64,000 nt of DNA from an uncultured Acetatifactor sp. (GCA_910577185.1 CAJTLR010000001.1:17440-81439), one strand, 5' to 3'; positions 16,849-26,535 are shown, numbered from the stretch's first letter. Notes: generated from the sequence alone by a model not told the origin. Numbers and translations are program-made.

Positions 16849-17808
16849 ATGGAACGTTTCAGGATAAAGAACATGGTGATTACCGGTCCCACCGGGGCAA
16901 TCGGACTGGCTTTGGTCAATCGCTGTATACAGCAGGGAATAGAGGTATACGCGGTTGTAAATCCTGCATCGGCGCGTATTTCGTGCATTCCCGGGCATGA
17001 TCTGGTTCATGTGATTCCATGCGACATGCATTGTCTGGAAAGGCTGGGAGAGCTTATTCCCCGGGAAATGGATGTATTTTGTCACCTGGCATGGGAATCC
17101 ACGGCAGGGCCGGGAAGAAACAGCACGGATGTCCAGTGGAGAAATATCGGCGCTGCACTGGATGCAGTGGATGCCGCCGCAGTTCTGGGGTGCAGGGTAT
17201 TTCTGGGAGCGGGTTCCCAGGCAGAATACGGGCGTGTCAGCGGAAAACTTTCTCCGGATACGCCGGTTTTTCCCGAAAATGCTTATGGCAGTGCAAAATT
17301 ATGTGCGGGCCAGCTGACAAAAATAAGATGTGAACAGCAGGGACTGCGGCATGTCTGGACAAGAATTTTAAGTGTGTATGGTCCCGGGGACGGAGAGAAT
17401 ACCATGATAATGTCTGTTATAAGACAGCTGCTGGAGGGAAAGACACCGGAACTGACCGCGGGAGAACAAATGTGGGATTATCTGTATTCCGGGGATGCGG
17501 CAGAAGCCATGCTGCTTTTGGGGGAAATAGGAAAACACGGCAGAATATATTGTCTGGGGAGTGGATCAGCACGGCCATTAAAGGAATATGCGGAAATGAT
17601 CAGGGATATGACCGCGCCAGGCAAATCCCTGAATTTTGGCTCGGTGCCTTATGGGAAGAACCAGGTGATGTATCTTTGTGCAGACATTCGGGAACTGCAG
17701 GAGGATATAGGTTTTACTCCGAAATATTCTTTTTGGGAAGGAATACAGGAAACGCTGTGCTGGGTAAAAGAACAGCATTCGTTTGAGGATTCCAGAGAGG
17801 GATACTGA
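16849..17808 (+). CDS. NAD(P)-dependent sugar epimerase/reductase (SDR)
   Basis: 319 residues. The cofactor loop is ITGPTGAIGLAL near residue 11, the catalytic segment is FLGAGSQAEYG and YGSAK gives the Tyr-x-x-x-Lys pair. It resembles reductases that finish CDP-deoxy sugars (abequose synthase or YerF type). It sits between the TPP enzyme and glucose-1-phosphate cytidylyltransferase, sharing one base with the latter (TGATG). A likely role is reduction of the keto group of the CDP-linked branched or dideoxy sugar, inferred from context. Confidence 0.8.
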   Translation: MERFRIKNMVITGPTGAIGLALVNRCIQQGIEVYAVVNPASARISCIPGHDLVHVIPCDMHCLERLGELIPREMDVFCHLAWESTAGPGRNSTDVQWRNIGAALDAVDAAAVLGCRVFLGAGSQAEYGRVSGKLSPDTPVFPENAYGSAKLCAGQLTKIRCEQQGLRHVWTRILSVYGPGDGENTMIMSVIRQLLEGKTPELTAGEQMWDYLYSGDAAEAMLLLGEIGKHGRIYCLGSGSARPLKEYAEMIRDMTAPGKSLNFGSVPYGKNQVMYLCADIRELQEDIGFTPKYSFWEGIQETLCWVKEQHSFEDSREGY

Positions 17809-18587
17809 TGAAGGTTGTTATTTTGGCGGGAGGATTTGGAACCCGTATCAGTGAAGAGAGCCATTTGAGGCCGAAGCCTATGATAGAGATAGGAGGCAAG
17901 CCTATTTTGTGGCATATCATGAAGGAATACTCTGTGTACGGTTATCATGAATTTATTATATGCTGTGGATATAAGCAGCACGTGATCAAGGAATGGTTTG
18001 CAAACTATTTTCTATATAATAGTGACATTACATTTGATTTTACCAAAGGAAACCACGTGCAGGTACATTCCAATGAGACAGAACCATGGAAGGTAACGCT
18101 TGTGGATACAGGATACGATACAATGACCGGAGGAAGAATCAAAAGAATCCGTCCTTATGTGGGGGAGGAGCCCTTTATGCTGACCTATGGCGATGGTGTG
18201 GCAGACATTAATATCAGTGAGCTGGCCGCGTTTCATCAGCAGCATGGCAGGACTGCCACAATTACAGCAGTTGACATAGGACAGAAATTTGGCGTACTGG
18301 AGATTGACACGAAGGGGAAAGTGGATAGGTTCCGGGAGAAGGCTTCATCTGACGGAAATGTCATTAATGGCGGATATATGGTTCTGAATCCCCGGATTTT
18401 TGATTATATCGAAGGCGATGCCACGGTCTTTGAAAAGACACCGATTGAAAGACTGGCCAGGGACGGAGAACTGATGGCTTATAGGCATATGGGTTTTTGG
18501 AAGTGCATGGATACCCAGAGGGATAAAATAAAACTGGAAGAGATGATAGCGGTCGGCAATGCACCGTGGATGACATGGAACAAGTAA
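17808..18587 (+). CDS. rfbF: Glucose-1-phosphate cytidylyltransferase
   Basis: 259 residues, the normal family length. It makes CDP-glucose from CTP and glucose-1-phosphate. The activation loop LAGGFGTR is at residues 6-13, RPKPM supplies the conserved lysine, and the RfbF-specific stretches KEWFANYFLYNSDITFDF, MLTYGDGVADI and IGQKFGVLEI are all present. It is the first committed step of the CDP-deoxyhexose pathway, followed at once by the 3-dehydrase and 4,6-dehydratase genes. The start overlaps the previous stop by one base. Confidence 0.96.
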   Translation: MKVVILAGGFGTRISEESHLRPKPMIEIGGKPILWHIMKEYSVYGYHEFIICCGYKQHVIKEWFANYFLYNSDITFDFTKGNHVQVHSNETEPWKVTLVDTGYDTMTGGRIKRIRPYVGEEPFMLTYGDGVADINISELAAFHQQHGRTATITAVDIGQKFGVLEIDTKGKVDRFREKASSDGNVINGGYMVLNPRIFDYIEGDATVFEKTPIERLARDGELMAYRHMGFWKCMDTQRDKIKLEEMIAVGNAPWMTWNK

Positions 18588-18608
18588 AACAGCACAGGGG
18601 TAAGGGAA

Positions 18609-19949
18609 ATGTTTGAAAATAACACAGAAAAACAGGCAAGACAGACTATTTTGAAGCTTGTGGAGGAATATTGTGACACTTTCCATAGGCCGAAGACAGA
18701 TTTTAAACCGGGAGACAGGATTCCGTATGCTTCAAGAGTCTATGATTCTGAAGAAATGTGTCGTCTGGTAGATTCGGCGCTGGAATTTTGGCTGACATCA
18801 GGAAGATATACTGATGAATTTGAGCATGGATTTGCGGAATATCTTGGTGTGAAATATTGTTCATTGGTGAATTCCGGTTCTTCGGCCAATTTACTGGCGT
18901 TTATGGCATTGACATCTCCGCTGCTGGGAGAAAGACAAGTGATGCCTGGTGATGAGATGATTACGGTGGCAGCAGGATTCCCTACAACAATATCGCCGGC
19001 GGTACAATACGGAGTAGTGCCGGTTTTTATCGATATTACCATTCCGGAATATAACCTGGATGTTGCACAGCTGGAAGCCGCCATATCAGAAAAGACGAAG
19101 GTAGTCATGGCTGCACATACCCTGGGGAACCCGTTTGATTTGTACCGGGTCAGGGAATTTTGTAATAAGCATAATTTATGGCTGATAGAGGATAATTGTG
19201 ACGCACTTGGAAGTCTTTATGAGTGGGAAGGAAAACCCAGGCTGACTGGAACCATTGGGGATATAGGTACTTCCAGTTTTTATCCGCCACATCATATGAC
19301 GATGGGTGAGGGCGGGGCAGTCTATACCAATCATCCTCTATTGAATAAGATTGTCAGATCTTTTCGGGACTGGGGAAGGGACTGCTCCTGCAGGTCAGGG
19401 CAGGATAATATGTGTGGGCACCGCTTTGACAGGCAGTTTGGAGAACTGCCTATAGGCTATGACCATAAATATGTCTACTCTCATTTTGGGTATAATTTGA
19501 AAGCCACGGACCTGCAGGCAGCAGTTGGATGCGCCCAGATTAAAAAATTTCCTGCGTTTGCTGCCCGGAGACGGGAAAACTTTCAGCAGATTAAGGAGGG
19601 GCTGCGGGACTGTCAGGAAAAACTGATTCTGCCGGAGGCAGGCGAAAAATCAGATCCATGTTGGTTTGGATTTCTTCTCACCTGCAGGGAGGGAGTCAGC
19701 CGGACGAAGGCTGTGTCTTTCCTGGAGTCACATGGGATACAGACCAGAATGCTGTTTGCAGGCAATATTATAAAGCATCCTTGTTTTGACCAAATGAGGA
19801 AAAACGGTGTCGGTTACCGGGTTGTAGGGGATTTGAAGGTGACAGACAGGGTTATGCAGGATAGTTTCTGGATAGGTGTGTATCCGGGAATGACAGAAGA
19901 GATGATTGGGTATATGGTTCAGGTAATAAAAGAGGCGGTTTTTTTATGA
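18609..19949 (+). CDS. rfbH: CDP-6-deoxy-4-keto-D-glucose 3-dehydrase (E1)
   Basis: 446 residues; PLP and [2Fe-2S] enzyme that starts C-3 deoxygenation of CDP-4-keto-6-deoxyglucose. Instead of the Schiff-base lysine of aminotransferases it has histidine (His228 in YPPHHMTMGEGG), the hallmark of E1. The four cluster cysteines are present as Cys197, Cys259, Cys261 and Cys269, in DNC and DCSC...C. The spacing between the first two is 61 residues, against 57 in the Yersinia enzyme as I recall it, because of a short insertion around YEWEGKPRL. Its usual reductase partner E3 is not in the window. The gene overlaps rfbG by four bases. Confidence 0.94.
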   Translation: MFENNTEKQARQTILKLVEEYCDTFHRPKTDFKPGDRIPYASRVYDSEEMCRLVDSALEFWLTSGRYTDEFEHGFAEYLGVKYCSLVNSGSSANLLAFMALTSPLLGERQVMPGDEMITVAAGFPTTISPAVQYGVVPVFIDITIPEYNLDVAQLEAAISEKTKVVMAAHTLGNPFDLYRVREFCNKHNLWLIEDNCDALGSLYEWEGKPRLTGTIGDIGTSSFYPPHHMTMGEGGAVYTNHPLLNKIVRSFRDWGRDCSCRSGQDNMCGHRFDRQFGELPIGYDHKYVYSHFGYNLKATDLQAAVGCAQIKKFPAFAARRRENFQQIKEGLRDCQEKLILPEAGEKSDPCWFGFLLTCREGVSRTKAVSFLESHGIQTRMLFAGNIIKHPCFDQMRKNGVGYRVVGDLKVTDRVMQDSFWIGVYPGMTEEMIGYMVQVIKEAVFL

Positions 19950-21010
19950 CAGAAGCAGATATGTCTTTTTATAAAGGGAGAAAGGTTTTGGTGACAGGTC
20001 ATACCGGGTTTAAGGGATCGTGGATGACCAAGGTATTGTTGCTGGCAGGGGCAGAGGTTAGCGGGTATGCACTGGAACCACCCACGGAGCCTTCTTTGTT
20101 TAAACAGATGAATTTAGCAAAAGATATGAATTCACTGGAAGGGGATGTCCGTGATCTGGATCATCTGAAAAAGGTTTTTAAAGAAATAAAACCGGAAGTG
20201 GTAATACATATGGCAGCCCAGCCCCTTGTCAGGGATTCTTATAAAAAACCTGTCCATACTTATGAAACCAATGTTATGGGGACCGTAAACCTGCTGGAAT
20301 GTATCCGTATAAGTGATTCGGTCCGTTCGGTAGTCAATGTAACAACAGATAAGGTATACCGGAATGAGGAGAGGGAAGAAGGCTATAGGGAAGACGAATA
20401 TCTGGATGGGTATGATCCATATTCCAATTCCAAGTCTTGTTCCGAACTGGTGACAGGCAGTTACCGAAACTCTTTTTTACAAGAACAGGGGATTGCGGTA
20501 TCTACCATGCGGGCAGGAAATGTGATTGGCGGTGGTGATTATGCAGCTGACCGGATTGTTCCGGACTGTATGCGCGCAGCAGAAGCAGGAAGGCACATCA
20601 CTGTGAGAAATCCGGGATCCATCCGACCTTATCAGCATGTGCTGGAGCCCGTTATGGCTTATCTGATGGTTGCCGCAAGACAATTTGATTGTTTTGAACT
20701 GTCCGGCAGTTATAATGTTGGTCCGGAGGACTGCGACTGTGTCTCAACGGGCACTTTGGCAGAATTATTCTGTGAGTTGTGGGAGGAGAAAACAGGAAAA
20801 CACATCTGCTGGCTGGCGCAAAGTACTTCTGGTCCCCATGAGGCTAATTTTTTAAAATTAAACTGTGGAAAAATAAAAGATACCTTTGGATGGAAGCCCC
20901 ATTGGCATATCCGTGACGCGCTGAAGGATTGTGTAGATTTTAAGAACCGGACGGAAGCGGCAGGCATTTATATAGAACAGCAGATTCGAAAATATGCGGC
21001 TCCCGAATAA
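19946..21010 (+). CDS. rfbG: CDP-glucose 4,6-dehydratase
   Basis: 354 residues. SDR-family enzyme that converts CDP-glucose to CDP-4-keto-6-deoxyglucose. The NAD loop is GHTGFKG at 18-24, the active-site region is VTTDKVY followed by YDPYSNSK (Tyr-x-x-x-Lys), and the C-terminal region has the RPYQHVLEP segment typical of this dehydratase. It overlaps rfbH by four bases. Together with rfbF and rfbH it establishes a CDP-3,6-dideoxy-ketohexose route. Confidence 0.95.
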   Translation: MTEADMSFYKGRKVLVTGHTGFKGSWMTKVLLLAGAEVSGYALEPPTEPSLFKQMNLAKDMNSLEGDVRDLDHLKKVFKEIKPEVVIHMAAQPLVRDSYKKPVHTYETNVMGTVNLLECIRISDSVRSVVNVTTDKVYRNEEREEGYREDEYLDGYDPYSNSKSCSELVTGSYRNSFLQEQGIAVSTMRAGNVIGGGDYAADRIVPDCMRAAEAGRHITVRNPGSIRPYQHVLEPVMAYLMVAARQFDCFELSGSYNVGPEDCDCVSTGTLAELFCELWEEKTGKHICWLAQSTSGPHEANFLKLNCGKIKDTFGWKPHWHIRDALKDCVDFKNRTEAAGIYIEQQIRKYAAPE

Positions 21011-21056
21011 AACAGAGAACTAAATTTATTCATGCCAGAATGGGGAGGAAATAAAT

Positions 21057-22157
21057 TTGTTAAGGATAAGAAGCCACAAAGAGATTATGGAAAAAGCCAG
21101 GGAATTGAACCAGGTAGTAGGTTTCGGAGCAGGAAAAAGGCTGGAATTGCTGGGTGAGTATTTTTATGGTACGGAATTATGGGATAAGCTGGACTACATA
21201 ATTGATAATGATGAGAAGAAGCAGAATACGGAAGTTACGGTTATGGGGAAGGCGTTTCAGATCATATCGCTTCGTAAATGGAGAGAGAAAAAGCATGATA
21301 ATTATGCGATTATTATTACTTGTGCCAAGTATAAAAGTATAGTAGAAGAATTAAGCGCAGACAGCATGCTAAATAAAATTGATTTTTATTGTCTGGATCA
21401 TATTCCGCAAGGAGATCGGGATGAAGAAGCCATGCAGAAGAAAATTCCTGAGTATATCAGGCTTAGCGAAAAACCGTTGATCCCTAAAGTAATTCATTAT
21501 TGCTGGTTTGGGGGAAATCCGATTCCGGACAGGTGTAAGCTGTGGATGGAAAGCTGGCATAAATTTTGTCCGGATTATCAGTTTATTGAATGGAATGAAA
21601 GTAATTATGACATTGGTAAGAATGCCTATATGTATCAGGCGTACCAAAGACAAAAATGGGGATTTGTTTCGGATTATGCACGGTTAGATATTATATATAA
21701 TCATGGCGGAATATATCTGGATACGGATGTGGAACTGGTTCAGAATATAGATGATTTATTATATCAAAAAGGATTTGCCGGCTTTCAGAATTCTGAACAG
21801 GTTAATACCGGACTGGGCTTTGGGGCGGTGAAAGGGCTGCCTATTATGAAGGAACTGTTAGACTTATACAATGGTATGCAGTTTATCAATGAAGACGGAA
21901 GCATAAATAAAACCGGGTGTCCGGAACTACAGACTCCTATTTTGGAGAAACACCATCTGCAAAAGAACGGAGAGTACCAGATTATTGCAGATATGACGAT
22001 CTATCCGGAAAAAGTTCTCTGCGGAAAGAGTATGATTACAAAGAGAATTTTACTGAAACCCTATACCAGGGCAATTCATCATTTTGATGGCTCATGGGCA
22101 GACCAGAAAGACAGAGAATGGAATATGTGGCTTGAGACCATGACACAATCACAGTAA
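21057..22157 (+). CDS. Capsular-type GT32-like glycosyltransferase with N-terminal Rossmann module
   Basis: 366 residues from a TTG start that has a strong GGAGG eight bases upstream. Residues 10-115 are the repeated module in a divergent form (VVGFGAGKRLELL, DYIIDNDEK, YAIIITCAK). The catalytic domain follows: IPKVIHYCWFGGNPIP, KWGFVSDYARLDIIYNHGG and the DxD motif in YLDTDVEL, all typical of OCH1/GT32-like sugar transferases of capsular loci. Its position after the CDP-sugar genes suggests it may transfer that sugar, but this is only proximity. Confidence 0.88.
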   Translation: MLRIRSHKEIMEKARELNQVVGFGAGKRLELLGEYFYGTELWDKLDYIIDNDEKKQNTEVTVMGKAFQIISLRKWREKKHDNYAIIITCAKYKSIVEELSADSMLNKIDFYCLDHIPQGDRDEEAMQKKIPEYIRLSEKPLIPKVIHYCWFGGNPIPDRCKLWMESWHKFCPDYQFIEWNESNYDIGKNAYMYQAYQRQKWGFVSDYARLDIIYNHGGIYLDTDVELVQNIDDLLYQKGFAGFQNSEQVNTGLGFGAVKGLPIMKELLDLYNGMQFINEDGSINKTGCPELQTPILEKHHLQKNGEYQIIADMTIYPEKVLCGKSMITKRILLKPYTRAIHHFDGSWADQKDREWNMWLETMTQSQ

Positions 22158-22231
22158 AGGGTAGATCCGGGAAGCTGAGGCGGGTATGGCCGTTTTGCTG
22201 GAAAAAGCCATGGCAACGGAGGAACATGAGA

Positions 22232-22876
22232 ATGGCAGAAACTCAGGTGATGCAATTGTTGTTAAATTATCCCCAGCTGGAAGTAATAGAGAAAAACATT
22301 ATACAGGCATATGAAATGATGTGCCGGTGCTATGAGGGAAAGAATAAGGTATTGCTCTGCGGCAACGGAGGCAGCGCGGCAGACTGTGAGCACATTGTGG
22401 GAGAACTCATGAAGGTTTTCTGGGTGAAAAGAAGGCTTCCGGAAAGAGAAGAAGAGAAACTACGTAAATGCGGAGCGGACAGTGCGATGCTGGAAAATAT
22501 CGTGGAAGCCCTGCCTGCAATTTCTCTTACAAGTCATGTCAGTTTCCTGACGGCATTTTGCAATGACAACAGTGCAGAAGAAATGTTTGCGCAACAGCTT
22601 TATGTATTGGGAAATCCCGGGGATGTGTTATGGGCAATATCAACATCAGGTAATTCGGCAAATGTGATAAATGCAGCCATTGTGGCCAGGGCAAAGGGAA
22701 TTAAAGTGATCGGAATGACAGGTGCCAGCGGAGGAAAACTGGCAGAGTATTCAGATGTGCTGATGAATGTTCCGTCAGAAATTACGGCAAGGATACAGGA
22801 AATGCATGTTCCCATATACCATACAATATGCGCCATGCTGGAAGGTCATTTTTTTGCAAGGGAAGAAAGTGCATAA
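22232..22876 (+). CDS. gmhA: D-sedoheptulose-7-phosphate isomerase
   Basis: About 214 residues, SIS-domain enzyme forming D-glycero-D-manno-heptose-7-phosphate, the first step of heptose activation. Conserved segments are LLCGNGGSAADCEH and ISTSGNSANV, which form the sugar-phosphate site, plus GMTGASGG. The upstream ATG at 22226 is only three bases from GGAGG, so ATG 22232 (nine bases) is preferred. The HldE and GmhB genes follow directly, making a complete route to an ADP-heptose. Confidence 0.93.
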   Translation: MAETQVMQLLLNYPQLEVIEKNIIQAYEMMCRCYEGKNKVLLCGNGGSAADCEHIVGELMKVFWVKRRLPEREEEKLRKCGADSAMLENIVEALPAISLTSHVSFLTAFCNDNSAEEMFAQQLYVLGNPGDVLWAISTSGNSANVINAAIVARAKGIKVIGMTGASGGKLAEYSDVLMNVPSEITARIQEMHVPIYHTICAMLEGHFFAREESA

Positions 22877-22905
22877 ACAAGAAAGGACTTTAAGCGGGAT
22901 CCTAT

Positions 22906-24369
22906 ATGAATGACACCAATTTAAGACGGATAAAAACGAGGATGGAAGAAGCTTCCTGCGTGGTTTTTGGGGATGCCATGCTGGACAGATATATATATGG
23001 AGAGGTTGGAAGAATTTCTCCCGAGGCGCCAATTCCGGTTGTTACAGTGACCAGAACGAACAAAGTTTTAGGCGGCGCGGCAAATGTTGCAGCAAATATT
23101 CGCCATTCGGGCTGTAAGACGTATTTTAGCAGTGTAATCGGAGGGGATCCCGCCGGAACAGAGATAGATAACATTTTGCGTAAACTGGATATTACATACT
23201 GCGGTCTGGCTGTATCAAACCGGATGACTACCACAAAAAACAGAATTGTAGGAAAAGGGCAGCAGATAGTGCGTTTTGATGAAGAGGCCTGCAATCTTGT
23301 AAGCTGGCAGGAAGAAAGCCTGATCATGAAACAACTGGACAAACTCCTGAATGCCATAGATTTGGTGGTGGTGTCGGATTATGCAAAGGGGGTATGTACA
23401 GCAAGGTTGTGCGGCATGCTTATTTCCAGAGCAAATGCGCATCAGGTGAGAGTCATAGCAGATCCCAAAGGGACAAACTGGGAAAAATATGAGGGCGCTT
23501 ACATTGTTACCCCCAACTGGAGAGAATTTACGGAAGTGGCGGGACCGGTAAACCCGGAGAAGGATGAAGAGATCCGGCAAAAGGCTTTGGCAATCCTTGA
23601 CCGGTTTAAAATAGAAAATATTCTTATTACCAGGTCTGAACAAGGGATGACGCTGGTATCGAAAGATGGGTACTTGTCGGTTCCGGCCCAGGCAAAAGAG
23701 GTTGCGGATGTTTCCGGGGCTGGAGACACCGCGGTAGCAGCGCTGGCAGTATTTCTGGCGGCAGGGGTATCACTGGAAGAAGCCGTATACTGGGCAAACC
23801 GGGCAGCAGGACTGGCTGTGGAACACATGGGCACTTCTGTAATAGGAATAGATGAGCTGATTCGTGAACAGGGAAATGCATCACTGCAGGATGATTTTTC
23901 GTTAAAAATTATGGGGCTGGAAGAATTAACGGAGAAGATTTCCAGATTAAAAATAAATAACAGAAAGATTGTATTTACAAACGGATGCTTTGACATATTG
24001 CATGCGGGTCATATCCAGTATCTAAATGAGGCAAGGATGCTGGGAGATTTTTTAATTGCCGCAGTGAACACGGACCAGTCAGTTAAAAGACTGGACAAGG
24101 GAAAAGAACGTCCGGTGAACAAGGAACAGGACCGGGCCCTGCAGCTTGCCGCGCTTCAAATGGTGGATGCTGTTATTTTATTTGAAGAGGACACTCCCCT
24201 GGAAATACTCAGACAGATCAGACCGGACGTTCTGGTAAAGGGAGGGGATTATAAGATAGAAGAAATTGTGGGAAAGGAATACGCAGGCGAGACCAGGGTA
24301 TTGTCACTGAAAAGGGGCTATTCCACGACATGTCTGATAGAGAAGATCCGGTCAGGGGGGACAGCGTGA
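22906..24369 (+). CDS. hldE: Bifunctional heptose-7-phosphate kinase / heptose-1-phosphate adenylyltransferase
   Basis: 487 residues, close to the enterobacterial protein. Residues 1-320 are a ribokinase-type kinase with GGAANVAANI and DVSGAGDTA, where Asp274 is the catalytic base. Residues 345-487 are the nucleotidyltransferase, with TNGCFDILHAGH and HxGH at 366-369. It phosphorylates heptose-7-phosphate at C-1 and, after GmhB, adds AMP. Fusion of the two activities in the order kinase-transferase is the classic HldE form, and points to ADP-activated rather than GDP-activated heptose. Confidence 0.95.
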   Translation: MNDTNLRRIKTRMEEASCVVFGDAMLDRYIYGEVGRISPEAPIPVVTVTRTNKVLGGAANVAANIRHSGCKTYFSSVIGGDPAGTEIDNILRKLDITYCGLAVSNRMTTTKNRIVGKGQQIVRFDEEACNLVSWQEESLIMKQLDKLLNAIDLVVVSDYAKGVCTARLCGMLISRANAHQVRVIADPKGTNWEKYEGAYIVTPNWREFTEVAGPVNPEKDEEIRQKALAILDRFKIENILITRSEQGMTLVSKDGYLSVPAQAKEVADVSGAGDTAVAALAVFLAAGVSLEEAVYWANRAAGLAVEHMGTSVIGIDELIREQGNASLQDDFSLKIMGLEELTEKISRLKINNRKIVFTNGCFDILHAGHIQYLNEARMLGDFLIAAVNTDQSVKRLDKGKERPVNKEQDRALQLAALQMVDAVILFEEDTPLEILRQIRPDVLVKGGDYKIEEIVGKEYAGETRVLSLKRGYSTTCLIEKIRSGGTA

Positions 24370-24884
24370 GAAAGGCAGTTTTTTTGGACCGGGATGGTAC
24401 GATTAACGTAGATAAACATTATTTGTACCGGGTGGAAGATTTTGAATTTCTGCCGGGAGTACCGCAGGTATTGGGTGAACTACGAAAAAAAGGGTATCTG
24501 CTGATTCTGGTAACCAATCAGTCGGGGATAGCACGCGGATATTTCACTGTGGAACAAATGCGGGATCTTCATCGGCATATGCAATGTGAGCTGCAAAAGT
24601 CCGATGCGCAATTTGATGACATACTGTTTTGTCCGCACCATCCCCAGGGGATAATATCCCGCTATGCGGTGCACTGTGATTGCAGAAAGCCGGGAGGACT
24701 GCTTTTTGAACAGGCCATAAAGGCCCATGGAATTGAACCTGGAATATCCATTGCGGTAGGGGATAATGACCGGGATTTGATTCCGGCGGAAGCCCTGGGT
24801 ATGAAATGCATTAAGATTTCGGAAGAGAATGATGGCAGGTGGGTAACCTGCAGGAACCTGGCAGAACTGAAAAGGTTTATATGA
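24366..24884 (+). CDS. gmhB: D-glycero-D-manno-heptose-1,7-bisphosphate 7-phosphatase
   Basis: 172 residues from GTG 24366, which overlaps the hldE stop by four bases; the longer open frame upstream lies inside hldE. HAD motif I is FLDRDGTI (Asp8, Asp10). VTNQSGIARGYF follows, then a zinc-binding set (CPHHPQG and HCDCRKPGG) typical of GmhB, and motif IV VGDNDRDLIPA. It removes the 7-phosphate between the two HldE reactions. The HldD epimerase is not seen, so the likely product is the D,D-heptose form. Confidence 0.94.
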   Translation: MRKAVFLDRDGTINVDKHYLYRVEDFEFLPGVPQVLGELRKKGYLLILVTNQSGIARGYFTVEQMRDLHRHMQCELQKSDAQFDDILFCPHHPQGIISRYAVHCDCRKPGGLLFEQAIKAHGIEPGISIAVGDNDRDLIPAEALGMKCIKISEENDGRWVTCRNLAELKRFI

Positions 24885-24978
24885 ATTTTGTCTGAGCTTT
24901 AGCCGTATTTACGGGGATTAGGAGCTGCCAGGACTTAAGGACATAAAAAACGGTTCTTTGTAGAAGGGAAATTTTGAA

Positions 24979-26535
24979 ATGGCAGAGGTTGCGACAGGGT
25001 ATTTCCAGAAATTTTTAGAGAATATCAATGGATTTTGGGAAGAGAGAGAAAACATATATATTTATGGTGCAGGAAAATATGCAAAAAATATGTATCAGTT
25101 TTTAAACCGGCATGACAAGATGATAAAAGGATTTCTGGTTACCGGCAGAACGGAAGGAAATTATGAAGGAAAACCTGTCATTCCCATTCAAAGTATTGCG
25201 GGCGAACTGGATTCCTCTGTGGGGATTATTCTGGCCATGAAGGCAGCATTCCAGAATGAAGTAAGGGATGAATATGGGGAGCTGTTTGGAACCCGGGCTG
25301 TCGGACTGTTATTTGTGGATGAACTGATTCTGCAGTCAATCTGCATGGGGCCGGAAGAGGGAAGAATGGAGGAATGGCGCAGGCAGTTTGGCTTTGGACA
25401 AAACATAGATAAGGATACCTGGAAAAACATATTAGTGATACACTTGGAGCAAGTCATAGGTGATTATATATGGGGGACGGCTTTTCTGAGGGAACTAAGG
25501 GCCAATTTACCAGAGAGCCATATCACATATGTGGTTTCTGAAAGGGCATATGGGATATTTCAAAATTGTCCGTATGTAGATAACCTGCTTCTCTATGGTA
25601 CGCAGACTACGGAGATGTATTCAGAAGATATGGAAGAAGGTGTCAAGGCATTCGTTGAGGCTTATCTGGGAAGCCGGCAATATGATGTGGTTTTTATGGC
25701 CAAGGCAGTTCCGCACAATGAATATGAAGTAGTAGAGAATGTATTAATGGCCTTATATAGCCGGGCAAAGGTGTGTATTGCCCATGGACATTATATATTT
25801 CTGAAGGAAATAATATATACGGATTTTTGGAAGAGCTTGTTTCCTATTATGGTTCTTCATGACAAAGCGGAACATGATGTCTCAAAGGATCTCTCATTGC
25901 TGCGTATATGCGGTTTTAATATACGAAATGAAAAGATGGAATTATGGACAAGCCCGGAGGAAAAAAAGTGGGCAAGAGACTTATTAGAGGACTTTTTGCA
26001 GCCCGGGGGAAAAATAGTCATAGCGCTGGGGGTAGCTGCCCGCGAACCGAGGAGAAGCTGGCCGGCAGAAGCTTATGTAGAATTAATCCGCAGAATGGGA
26101 ACAAGAAATCAACAGCTGTGTTATGTAATTTTCGGGGGAGACAATGCTGTGGAGGCGGCGGAAATCATTACAAAAAGCAGTGCAAATATACTGAATATTG
26201 CCGGAAAAACCACATTGTCTGAATCAATAGCAGTGATGGAAGAATGTCATATATACGTGGGTTCCGATACCAGCCTGCTTCATATGGCAGCTGCATTCGG
26301 ACATCCGGTTGTGGAGCTGACTGCGAATTTAAAGGATGGCTGCGAAACGGATATGGGACACCCGGTCAGGACAGGACCCTGGAAAGTTCCGGGGAAGGTG
26401 ATATATCCTCAAAAACAATTAGATGGCTGCACCCATGTCTGTGAAAAGGAATATGCTCATTGCATTACGCAGATTGATGTGGGAGAGGTTGAGGAGGCCG
26501 TACAGGACATGATTGACTCATATTGCAAAGCGTAA
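24979..26535 (+). CDS. GT9 heptosyltransferase-like protein with N-terminal Rossmann module
   Basis: 518 residues. Residues 25-120 are the repeated module (IYIYGAGKYAKNMYQFL, KGFLVTGR, VGIILAMKAAF). From about residue 150 the protein is a GT-B family 9 enzyme: ILVIHLEQVIGDYIWGTAFL, the acceptor-side loop of heptosyltransferases, IALGVAAREPRRSWPAEAY, and GSDTSLLHMAAAFG at 428-441, the donor motif with Asp and His. Lying directly after gmhA-hldE-gmhB, it is the obvious candidate to transfer heptose from ADP-heptose. GT9 enzymes are typical of LPS core, so its use here is notable. Confidence 0.88.
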   Translation: MAEVATGYFQKFLENINGFWEERENIYIYGAGKYAKNMYQFLNRHDKMIKGFLVTGRTEGNYEGKPVIPIQSIAGELDSSVGIILAMKAAFQNEVRDEYGELFGTRAVGLLFVDELILQSICMGPEEGRMEEWRRQFGFGQNIDKDTWKNILVIHLEQVIGDYIWGTAFLRELRANLPESHITYVVSERAYGIFQNCPYVDNLLLYGTQTTEMYSEDMEEGVKAFVEAYLGSRQYDVVFMAKAVPHNEYEVVENVLMALYSRAKVCIAHGHYIFLKEIIYTDFWKSLFPIMVLHDKAEHDVSKDLSLLRICGFNIRNEKMELWTSPEEKKWARDLLEDFLQPGGKIVIALGVAAREPRRSWPAEAYVELIRRMGTRNQQLCYVIFGGDNAVEAAEIITKSSANILNIAGKTTLSESIAVMEECHIYVGSDTSLLHMAAAFGHPVVELTANLKDGCETDMGHPVRTGPWKVPGKVIYPQKQLDGCTHVCEKEYAHCITQIDVGEVEEAVQDMIDSYCKA

